Of a stretch of 64,000 nt of DNA, positions 51,413 to 60,789 are shown one piece after another. The translations under genes were made by a program, and so were the position numbers. This DNA comes from Agelaius tricolor. Its lineage: Eukaryota > Chordata > Aves > Passeriformes > Icteridae. The DNA lies in assembly GCA_023055355.1 (NCBI GenBank), contig JALJCS010000009.1, positions 46,220,501 to 46,284,500 on the forward strand, given 5' to 3'. Below the pieces are notes generated by a model. It was given only the letters and a program-made list of their open reading frames with translations. It did not search any database and had not been told where the DNA came from. Each line of letters begins with the position of its first letter. The stretch's first letter is position 1.

Positions 51413-52006
51413 TAGAAACACAATACCAGAACTTAAACAAAGTAATTTATAGGAGAATATTTGTAGCATCTTTCCAAAGCACTGCGTTAGGAAAATTCAT
51501 GAATAATATTAGGAGCATTTATGTGATCCACTTTCCTCCTGTACAGTGTTTGTCCAATAGAATGAGATCTGGATTGGCTGAATATAATAAAAATTTAAGA
51601 GTGTTATACTTGAAACTGATTGTGCATGTTAGGAGGGGGGAAAAGAGGCAAATGGAGCATTTTTAATGCATATAATGGCATGTGAGAATATTGACACTCA
51701 GCTGCACTAATATTGCTATTGAATTAACGATGCTCACAAATTAACAGCCAGAGAAATCCCATGGATTACACTTCCATCTTCTGTGTAAATATTTTTTAAA
51801 CTTTTGTTTCTATTCAGGTCAAGGCCATGACATTCTAATTTCATTGGAAAAATTCAAGTCCCATTCTCTGAGGCAGGCAATGTAGGAGAACTATGACCCA
51901 CAGAAGATGGCTTTGCTTTATTCTCCAAAATTGAAATGAAAATTACATTTGTATCGTTACATTTTAATACAATCTCCCATGAATATACATACCAATATAC
52001 ATCTCT

Positions 52007-52039
52007 CTCTATATATATTTTTATATATATTTATATATT
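52007..52039. repeat. (TA)n-rich simple sequence
   Basis: TATATATATT, TTTATATATA and TTTATATATT in a row after CTCTCTC. Confidence 0.85.
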
Positions 52040-53798
52040 GAACTTATTACCATTCCAGACACTAAAAGCTGAGGTTTACAGCTGCAGGAATTCAAATAGG
52101 ATTAGACAGAAAACTTTTACTTGTTTGCAAGCCCTGCATAAATTTTGAACAGCAGTTGTCACCAGGCAGAGATCATAAAAGTCTCTTCCATTCTGAGGAA
52201 GAGAATTATTAGCCAGAAAATATTAGCTGGGATAGGGATAGGTAGGAAGGACTGAAAAATTTCATGTTTTCATGAAATTCATGCCTTTTCAGGCCTGATC
52301 CTGCTTCATTCATTATAGGAATAATCCATTAAATAGTGTAAACCAGTTGCAGGTATTCCAGCAAAACTTTACTTTTGCTTTTCCCACACCAGTCCACACA
52401 ACATTTTTATTAAAATCCCCCACAGCAGATCAATGAGACTTTCCTCCACCAGCAGCTGTGTACCTGAGGATTTGTCTTCTAGAACTGAAACTTTGTCCAT
52501 TTGGAGCATTAAGTTTAACATTTTCAAATTTCTGAGATGATTTTGAAGGCCCAAGGAAGTAGAAAGGGAAAAAAAAACCCTTTTCCAGGGTCACTTAGGC
52601 ACTGTTAACCTTGCAGACAGACTAAAGGGAACATGGAAAGGGAATTCCCATTTTCCTTTTAATTCAACAGAGGATGTGCTTTCCTGGGAAGTTTTTACAT
52701 TATCCTTTTTTACAGCCTATTTCAGAAACAGCACATTTCCTGCTTTCTTTTCCTCAACAGAAAGAAAAAGAAGAAACTTCAGATTTAAGAATTTTAAGAT
52801 ACTTCTCCTTAGCATAGGTTTGTTTCTTTCCAGATATTCCTCTTATTCAAAGTCTATGAAGAAAAATCAATAATCAAACAGATTCAATAAAACAGACGAA
52901 ACAAAACATACCCAAGTTTTAATGGTAAAGAACATGCTGCTTGCACATCGTTAGAAGCTCCACAGCTACAAATTTATGCAAATCAGACCACTGGAAAGGG
53001 ACAAACTCAGAAGTTCAGAGCTCTGTTCCCAACACTCTTAAGACTCTTTTTTCGAAGTTTTCTGCCACTTGAAAACACCTGGAAATAACTGAAAAAATGG
53101 TGTTCCAGCCATTACTAATTACCTTAATTTTCTTTTTATACTAGATCTGCTAGATAGCTGTTGCACTCTACAGTATTTTGGTTCCAGCATGGGAAATCTG
53201 GGCTCAAAATCCACTTTACATGTAATTTTCTATTTCATGCGTCAAGCATCAATAACTTTAAAAAGCAGCTTATATCTTAGACTAAAGCACAGCTGAGTTC
53301 AGAAGCTAAAGCATTTTCTATTCTGCAAAAAATAATAATAAAGAAAAGAAGGTAGGATTTTGTCAGAAAGCCAGGCATCTGCGCTTTGGGGTTGGTGGAT
53401 TTTTTGGTTTGTGTTGGTTTTTGGTTTTTTTTGTCTAAGAAAGAACATTTTATACATTTTTTGTTTAACAACTTCCACATATTCTAATCTTTGTCATCTC
53501 TGGATGTCACAGTGTATTGCCAAGAGCCACTGTGACATCTGCTAGGGAGGGCAGAAATAATTTGCAGGTTACTGACAGCTGCTGTGGATTGCCAGACTGT
53601 CATTTGAGAGCGTACATTGGAATAAAAATGTGTGGTAAAAAGCTTTCTTCATGCACACCCTCTGCTATTAAAGGATTGTACATTCTCAGCAAAGCCAGTG
53701 AATCCTCTAAGCACTAAATAGCCTTGTAACTTAGAAAATAAATTCCCAGATCAGCTGTCTTCTGAAAATTGGTGGAGTCGAGTCAGGAGTCCCCCTGC

Positions 53799-54007
53799 AG
53801 CAGGGGAGGCTCAGGGTGGAAATCAGGAAGAATTTCTTCACTGAGAGGGTTGTCAAGCACTGGAACAGATTTTTCAGGGAGCTGGTGGAGTCACCATCCC
53901 TAAAAGTGTCCAAGAAGTGAGTGGATGTGACACTCAGTGCTATGGTTTAGTCAAAGTTTGGAATTCATGATCTTGGAGTCTTTTCCAGCTTCTGGAATTC
54001 TGTGGAA
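53799..54007 (+). mobile_element. CR1 LINE, truncated 3' end
   Basis: Shows the CR1 3' order: GCAGGGGAGGCTCAGGGTGG, AATCAGGAAGAATTTCTTCA, GAGGGTTGTCAAGCACTGGA, ACAG, GTGGAGTCACCATCCCTAAA, GTGTCCAAGAAG, ATGGTTTAG, ATGATCTTGGAGTCTTTTCC and ending GAATTCTGTGG. This is the same subregion as the copy at 22938-23148, but the two are clearly diverged. Confidence 0.9.
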
Positions 54008-55689
54008 GTTAGCAAATGCTACTGGGGCAAGCCTGGTTTTGTTGATTCAAGATCTGTATGGCTCACAGGTGTGCATCATTATCAGGAGACAGATAAAAAA
54101 AGAAATCCTGGAGACTTTGAGGGCAAACTAGCAAATATGCTCCAATAAATCTTAAATCTGTTTTTGGGTAAGGCAATGGGAAGATTTGATTTTTGATGGC
54201 ACTTAGGCCTACACTAATTGCTTTTAAAAGTCACAGCAGAAGCAAATTGCCAAAGGAAATCAATAGAAATAGAAAAAGGAGCCAGGAACTGAACTGTGAC
54301 CCACCCTGAGCCTCTCCACAAAGCCTCTGTGGTGGTTTACAGGTGCTGGACAAGGAATGGTGCTGTGGTGCACAGCTGAGCACTTGGGACACAGCTCCAC
54401 CTGAAACTGCTCTCAGCACTGGAATTCAAGGTCTGCAATCTCCTGAGAAGCAGGAGAGGAATATAAATCCCAGCCTGGCAGTTGTCAATTTTGTATCTAT
54501 AATTTCAAACAAACAAACAAACAATGCCTCCCACGCAAAATAAAAACTGACAAAGCAAAATATCCTGCTACTTACATATTTTAAATAACACAACCAAACC
54601 TGAAAACATGAAGATGGTGAAAACCAGCCCACCAAAACCAGTGAATTCCCATGTGCTAGGTCAGTGCTGTTTTCCAGGAGTGCTGGAAGGGACTGGATAC
54701 AAGAGGGCTGCTGTGCATAGAGATGAGGCTGTTCAATGGCATTGTCACTCCCATGCAGCACAGGCACTTAACACCATCAGAAAGAAGGACTCTTCAATAT
54801 CCTGCTACTGCCCGTGCTTCAGCAAAAGCTGGAAAAGCTCCTGTGTGCACCCAGCTAAGGAAAGAGTTGACAAGCCTTTGCATAATCCAATTGCAGGAGC
54901 TGTGAGTGCAGCCAGCACTAAGTGTAAGAGTGTTGTACAGCAAGGCCTGCTGAATTATGTACTGCAAACTTCATGTTTGAGTCTTCTGCAAACCCTGCTC
55001 CTGCACTGAACTGGGACTGTGCTGCTCTCCAGCATACTTTATGGTGAGGAAAGGAAGCTGAGAGAGAACATCAGCCTGGCAGCTCATCCCATTTCCACTG
55101 TGCACACGTTGAAAGCTGCTCTGAATCCAGAGCTTTCAATGCATAACCAACAAGATTCACAGCCACTAAAATATGGCTCATACATTGTGCATGCTCTTTA
55201 AAGAGGGTCAAGGATGATGGGTTTGGCAGGTAACAGGCACCTTGCCTCCATTCAAAACATTTCCCAATTAGAACATGAGTTAATGTACTTATCCAATTAA
55301 TTTTTTTTGTTGTTAGTTTGTACCTTGCTGATTGAGCGAGTTGCTATCCAAACAACTGCTTTTCAAAAGGGACCTTTCTTAGCCTCTGCTTCTGCAGACT
55401 GCTCTTTTATGTACTAACCCACTGATCCATACTGCCTTCAATTTTCTTTGATGCTTTCTAGTTTTTAAGTGCTGTAGCATAATGTTAACCTTGCAAGTGC
55501 AGCATCTATTTCTAAAACAGTTACCTCCTGCAATTTATCTGGGCAAATTTTTCAAAGGCAGTACTCTACACATGGAGACGTTCTGTGTGCATCCTATGCC
55601 CCTAACAAATTAAAAAACAGGTAGATAAATAAATGCCAACCTTTAAATCCTGCTTTGAAGGCAGATCACATTATCTCATCAGCTGGAGA
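54008..55689. other. Intergenic, no gene seen
   Basis: Non-coding. A 133-codon plus-strand frame at 54608-55009 and its overlapping neighbours carry no recognisable domain. (AAAC)n lies at 54507-54523. Confidence 0.5.
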
Positions 55690-55810
55690 CTACATCAATG
55701 GTTGTGACTTCACCACTTTATAAAACACTCTCTGAACCTCGGCTGAGGAGCACGTTACACACAAAAAATGGTGCGTGCAGGAAATATCCATTGTATATCT
55801 ACAAAATGGG

Positions 55811-55875
55811 CCATATCCCAGTGCCATTAAAATTGATGGGAGTTTTGCCATTGCCTTCAATGGGATCAGCAGCAG
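55811..55875 (+). repeat. Fragment of an old interspersed repeat (CCATTGACTTCAATGGGA type)
   Basis: AATTGATGGGAGTTTTGCCA followed by TTGCCTTCAATGGGATCAGC. From memory, this paired CAATGGGA...CCATTG.CTTCAATGGGA motif recurs in many turtle, crocodile and bird sequences, but I cannot name the family. The halves are imperfect inverted copies of one another. Edges are unknown. Confidence 0.4.
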
Positions 55876-58800
55876 TATATAAAGATGGATTGGCTCTGAG
55901 CGTGCACACTGGCGCTTTATGGGCGTGACAATATAAAAGCCCTGTTGAAGTAATGGAATGAATTATAACAGTGCTGGGGATGTCAATTTGCCTTCTTCTA
56001 CCTTCACTGCTGTACAAGGAACATTAAACATTTCCCTGGTTAGCCAGAGAATCATAAAAATTACAGATAAAAAAGTACTATTAAATCTACTTTCCACCAA
56101 TACAAAATTACTCCTCCTTGAACCTTTTCTAATCCTCTCTGCAGCCCTGTTTTACACCACTCAAATGTTCTGGCATGTTCTCCTCCCTGTAAAGAATTAC
56201 TCCATCAGCTACTTAATCACACATTCAGAAAGATAAGGTTTTTTCCTAGAGTAAATCAACAAAGCAAAATAAAAAGAAAAAAAAATATATATAGCTCTGA
56301 ATTTGCTCTTAGCATTTTATTCCACTTTGGGACAATTATAAAATACTTTTTGAGAACTCTATCAGTGACATTTTTCCCTGCTTTTCACAGCCCACCACAT
56401 CCAAATGCAGGCAAGAGGAGCTGCTGATTTGTTAGTGGTGGGATGGTTCTCCACAAGGCTGAAATCCCTGGGCTCCTCTCCCACCTTCTCCCCACTGCCT
56501 CATCACACTTCTGGGCTTTACCCTGTTTTGGTTAGGGTAGAGAGCACCCAGGCTCCTCTATTTTTTAGGGTAGGATGTTCAATAAGGACCCAGCACATTA
56601 AGGAGGAAAAAGCAGATCTAAAAGATGCGCTACGTTTTGAGGCACCCTCAGATCAAGGGACTTCGAGCAGGTTACAATAAATGTTACCACAGAACTTATT
56701 CTGAGACAGAAGTTTGGCCAAATGACATCAAAAGGTGGTTTGAAAGCTATTCCCAGGTTCTCACTGAAGGTATGTGACTCTAAAGATCTCCCCAGCAGCA
56801 AAGGAATTTACTGGAGACGGGGGAAGAACCAGCAGGAATCGTGTCAGGGCCCATCCCCAACACAGATGCTGCTGTACAAGAATTACCCAAAAGCAGCACA
56901 GGAGACTGAGACACAGCAACATCAACACAAATCTCTTGTGGATGGCTGCAAGATCTGCTCTGACACTGCATGCAAACAAGCCCCTTGTCTGTTCTGACTG
57001 CTTTATTTGATTTGCCTTGTCAGAGGTGAGGTCAGGCCAAATGCTTGTGGTCCTTAAAGATGAAAGCTTCATGTCAGGGAAGCATCATTTTGGAAAGAAC
57101 AAGGTGAGAATGTCACTGACCAGATGAAGTGCCAGCTCCATTCAAATTTGGATTGCTGTGCTGCCTCCTAGTGACTTTATCATCAACTAAAAAATAGTTC
57201 TGCAGCAACATTTGCAGCACCTCTCCCTATAGGATTATTACTTGTTTAGGGTTTAGGGCAGCAGATCCATTTCTTTTTCCTCTGAAGGGTGTGACAAAGG
57301 TCACATCACCATGACACCATGGTGACCATAGGGCCATTTCAGAAACAGCAGAAAACCCTGATGGGAAGAACCACCTTGGATACATCTGTAGGGAGCAGAA
57401 ATTCCTCAGTGGAGTACAAAAAACTGACTCAGGTTTATGTTCACCTCTTCCCCTCAAGAGCAGCTGCAACTTTTTGATCCATGCATTTTGTTTTGGTGGC
57501 ACATAAAACATTTTTGAGATGGAGCTGTGGAAGGTGCATGATGCCTGACCCTGCCAAAAACTATGTACAACTAGTAAAAAAATAAAAACTTCCAAGGTCA
57601 TTAGACCTTGACCTCAAGTCACAGCATGCAGACACAAAGATCAGACAAGGAAAACATTTTCTGACAAGTGATAAACACCAGTCTTCAGTCAGGAATCACA
57701 TGGTGGGGTGACATCTAAAAGCGGTGACCAGTGACTGGGTGTCCTGTGTGCTCTGAGCCAGGTTTGGCAATCAGAGAACTCCAGATTTCACTTTTCCCTG
57801 GAAGTTAAGAGACTACCAGCAGGTGCTGTTCCAATTTCTCCCAGAACAATCTCATTTATAGCCAATACTGCGTAAAGTTACATCAGCTTAGAAGTTCTAT
57901 TACAGCCAGGCCTGAGTCTCAGATTTTTCTCCCACTCACCAAATAAACTTCTCTGATAGGAACATCTACCAATACAGCCATTTGTTTGGCAAGAAGCAGG
58001 TAGACGTGTTTTATTTGAATTCTTATAGCTAGGTTATAGACCCTGCAAATATAAAGCAATCCCACTGCAGTTTTCACAACTGATGTCTTCAATTCTCCTT
58101 CTAAGACAGTCAAATGAAATGAAAGGATACTCCCAGCCCAGTACCTGTGGCTCTCTCCCCTCTCCACTCACAGAGCTTTTCCTGAACAGGCTGCAGCCAC
58201 TGCTGCTGTTCCATGCTAAAAGCCACAGTATGTCACATTTTTCTCCCACTGCTGCAAGTCCTGATCTTTTCATTCTGCCCCTCCTTCAACCTTCCCTTCC
58301 CACACTTTACTGAGACAGCCAAGAGTTCATTAGTCCCCTGGTCAGCTGCATCAGCCCAAACACATTGCGTAATCTGTTTTTCCACTCCATTCCACAGTGG
58401 AGAATGCTTTTGACAAGCCATAATTGAACTGTGTCAGATGCCACTGAATAAAGGATAAAATTTGGTAAATACTGAAATTGCCTTTAGATAAGGCTTTCCA
58501 ATTTCTTATTTTGCCAGCCCCCCTGACACAGGGAAGTGACTTTTTGGATGCTGGAAAAGGGAATGGCAGAAAAGCATGAGGGCAGCTGAACTCCAGAGCT
58601 CTCTGTTGCCTCTGAGGTGCTGGCACTGGTGTGTGCTATACATACAACTGTGGATCTCTAATCTTCATTAGAGATCATGAAGATTTCTCTGGGGCTCCTC
58701 AATGCAACAAAAATTGGTCATTTTCCTGCCCTCAACTTGCTTGGGGCTGCAATTTCTTCTATGATAGAACGGTTGATTTGTTTTCCACCCCATCTCCATC

Positions 58801-59241
58801 AGCACTGCTCAGGAAAGAGAAGGAAGGATGTGGCAAGGAATTAAATTACAATTAACTAGCTGAAAAAAAAAAGGTGTAAAAAGGAAAACTGTTGCAGCCT
58901 TGTAATGAAGGGGAGCAGAAGTCAGAAGTATCCAAGAGATACTTGAATGGACAAGAAGCCTTTCAAAAAGCACCTTTGAGGGGACAGTACTTGCCAACAT
59001 GTGAAAATTTTGCCCCTCACCTCAACAGGCCTGCCTCCATCCTTTCTGCTTTTCCCTTCTCACTCCACATGTGCTCACCAATTTCCTGTCACCAGCCAGA
59101 ACTGATTAGAACAGAAGGAAAAAAACAACTCCACAGCACTTTGGAATAGAGTATAAACCAGAATTAATCAAGTACGAACAAAAATAAGTATCAGTTATTA
59201 ATTACCCTTGTTTTTACCTCTCTTGTTGGTGCATTTTTAGA
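55876..59241. other. Intergenic, no gene seen
   Basis: Non-coding. It starts with a small CpG-containing patch (GAGCGTGC, GGCGC, GGGCGTGAC) and a TATAAAAGC word near 55931. A CTCF-like word is at 57161-57174. Open frames on both strands at 56405-58855 are not recognised. Confidence 0.5.
57161..57174 (-). promoter_or_regulatory. CTCF-like motif
   Basis: Minus strand TCACTAGGAGGCAG fits about 12 of 14 positions of the consensus CCASYAGRKGGCRS. The site lies about 3 kb past the NSUN3 poly(A) signal. A single word match in 64 kb is weak evidence. Confidence 0.25.
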
Positions 59242-59276
59242 CTGGTTGGGACTGGAAAGGGACTCCAGGAGATCAG
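59242..59276 (-). mobile_element. Possible CR1 tail fragment
   Basis: CTGGTTGGGACTGGAAAGGG followed by ACTCCAGGAGATC resembles the reverse complement of the last 35 bases before a CR1 tail (GGTTGGGTTGGAAGGGACCT then TAAAGATCATC). The match ends after GATC, so the fragment is tiny and uncertain. Confidence 0.35.
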
Positions 59277-59646
59277 CAAAAGGTTATGCAGAACTCAGTG
59301 CAGCTTTTAGACACAGGTCTGAAACAGCTCACAGGAATTTGCCCATCTGCTGAGACTGAGTTCAGCTTTCAAGGACCTCCTTGTTCTTCCTGTGATTACC
59401 CAGTCCACGTCCTCCTCAACCATCCAATTCAAGCACATATTTCAATTCCATCCCTGAACAAGTTACATTCTTGCCTTTCCGTTTCAATTTCCACAGGGCA
59501 AATGAAACTGAAGGGAAGCATTCTGCCAAAGGTATGTTTTTTTTTCCCAGCAGCCTAACATGACTCCAAATCTGGGTATTACATTTAATATTCCTGGGAC
59601 AGATGCTGTGAGGCCTTTTTACAGTATCCTCTGCATCCTCAAGGAA
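59277..59646. other. Unassigned sequence between two opposed CR1 tails
   Basis: A 90-codon plus-strand frame (59286-59558) and a 142-codon minus-strand frame overlap here. Neither resembles a known protein. Confidence 0.45.
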
Positions 59647-59706
59647 GGAAGGAACTTGATAATCTTTAAGGTCCCTTCCAATCCCAACCAGGCTGTGATT
59701 CTGTGA
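59647..59706 (+). mobile_element. CR1 LINE, extreme 3' end
   Basis: AAGGAACTTGATAATCTTTA, AGGTCCCTTCCAATCCCAAC and CAGGCTGTGATTCTGTGA match the end of a CR1, including one tail unit. Only about 60 bases are clear. The stretch just before (59600-59646) cannot be matched. Confidence 0.75.
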
Positions 59707-60144
59707 AATTAGTGAATGCACAATGCCACACACCCCCATTTCCACAAGAGCAATCATGTACCTCTGTTCTTTAAAACAGTTTTTAAAACCAGTGATTATC
59801 ACCTTCCATCTGGGAAAGAACCCTTGGGGATGAAAGGGTTCCACTCTGCTTCAAGACAAGCATAGGCTGGAATATATGCACCATTACTCTTTCAATTCAT
59901 ATTTTTGCAAGCTCAAAATAGAAGAATACTAATAAATTAAAAAAAACTGATGTTGATCTAACTGCTGACCTTTTCATCTATAAACAAAAGACACCTTTGT
60001 TTTTTAAGCAAACAACTTAGCAAATATGAAACCTGTTCTGCCAGTGCTTGAAGATGACACTGTCCATACAAATCAGTTCTTGCAGAAACACAGATTTCTA
60101 GATGTGTTTAGAGAGAATGCAGGATTTCCGTGACTTCAGACCAC
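59707..60144. other. Intergenic, just past the NSUN3 poly(A) site
   Basis: AT-rich non-coding DNA between the CR1 tail and the proposed NSUN3 transcript end. If NSUN3 uses a more distal poly(A) site, part of it could be 3' UTR. No other AATAAA on the minus strand stood out. Confidence 0.45.
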
Positions 60145-60484
60145 TGAAAACCATTTATTATAAACAAGCTGTATAAGAACCAAGTTAGTAAATAAATAAA
60201 CCAAAACCAGTGCAAAACTCTACCACATTAAGCCCCAACTCTAGAATCCAAATCCCTTTAAAAGCACCACCTTGAAAACTATACAAACTTCCTAAGGACT
60301 TCTCAGAGGCTCACATGCTCATGCTGGAAGGCACATTCAGTATTTTAAGTTCAAATAAGTTAAATTTCTTGCTCCCTTTTGATCAGGAAACTGCAACACT
60401 CTAAATTCAGTTGCCTTGGATGTGTTCACATACTGTATTTAAATCAATATTAATTCATCATATACTGTTCATTACCAACAGGCA
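60145..60484 (-). other. NSUN3: NSUN3 3' UTR (proposed)
   Basis: About 340 bases follow the NSUN3 stop codon on the minus strand and run to the first convincing poly(A) signal. There is no splice donor context directly after the stop, and the stretch is AT-rich as expected for a 3' UTR. The end is inferred from the signal and not seen in a transcript. Confidence 0.5.
60154..60159 (-). terminator. NSUN3: Poly(A) signal AATAAA of NSUN3
   Basis: Minus-strand AATAAA lies about 326 bases after the NSUN3 stop. A CA dinucleotide follows within about a dozen bases, and then a GU-rich stretch (GGTTTTCAGTGGTCTG), the usual layout of a cleavage and polyadenylation site. No better hexamer was seen between it and the stop codon. 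Confidence 0.5.
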
Positions 60485-60755
60485 TCAGCTGGAGAACACT
60501 TTCTTTAATTTAGCCACATACATGGGACCCCACGCTCTCCCTTTCTCTGGGAGAACCAGCAGTTCATGCTGCTGCATTCCACTGAGAAAAGTGAATTCCT
60601 GGGAAACACCTCTGGCCAGTCCACTTATATCTACAGGCATCACATTCCTGCAGGAGCTCAGCATGAGATTGATCACATCACTGTTTTCTGCCCTGGAGAG
60701 GGTGCACGTGGAATAGACCAAGGAGCCACCAGGACGCAGGGCTTGAACAGCAGAC
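60485..60755 (-). CDS. NSUN3: NSUN3, last coding exon (C-terminal 89 residues)
   Basis: C-terminal exon of NSUN3, the mitochondrial RNA cytosine-5 methyltransferase. From family knowledge, it methylates C34 of mitochondrial tRNA-Met, which ALKBH1 then oxidises to f5C. Seen here: a 271-bp minus-strand open frame that begins one base into a codon after a splice acceptor. It reads [20 protein letters not shown] and ends ...[18 protein letters not shown] before TGA at 60485-60487. The YSTCTL box is motif VI of the NOP2/NSUN family, and its Cys (codon 60704-60706) is the expected catalytic nucleophile. The [10 protein letters not shown] ending is typical of this subfamily. The wording [19 protein letters not shown] matches what I recall of vertebrate NSUN3 much better than NSUN4. 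The frame is intact, so this is a live exon rather than a pseudogene. The methyl-donor site and motif IV Cys (DAPC) belong to exons outside the window. Confidence 0.93.
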
Positions 60756-60789
60756 CTGCAGAGAACAACAGGAAAAAGGGGAAAAAATC
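60756..60789 (-). promoter_or_regulatory. NSUN3: Splice acceptor of the NSUN3 last exon
   Basis: Read on the minus strand, a long pyrimidine-rich tract (TTTTTTCCCCTTTT, then CTGTTGTTCTCTGCAG) ends in AG at 60756-60757, directly before exon base 60755. This fixes the exon start and a phase in which one base completes the preceding codon. Confidence 0.85.

Larger units (their letters stand above)
47416..53798. other. Intergenic, no gene seen
   Basis: Non-coding, increasingly AT-rich. A/C-rich tract at about 48877-48940, A19 at 49641-49659, A16 followed by an A/C tract at 51367-51412, TA-rich stretch at 52007-52039, and a T/G-rich tract at 53385-53435. No coding region or named transposon recognised. 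Confidence 0.5.

Noticed and set aside
54608..55009. 133-codon plus-strand frame considered as a possible exon
   Set aside because: No familiar motif. Neighbouring frames overlap it, and there is no clear acceptor or donor pair.
57227..57601. 124-codon minus-strand frame considered as a coding exon between NSUN3 and the desert
   Set aside because: No family resemblance and no supporting splice signals.
59242..59242. Idea of a CRISPR array, operon or other prokaryote-style system anywhere in the window
   Set aside because: No regularly spaced direct repeats with unique spacers and no dense gene arrangement. The DNA is clearly vertebrate.
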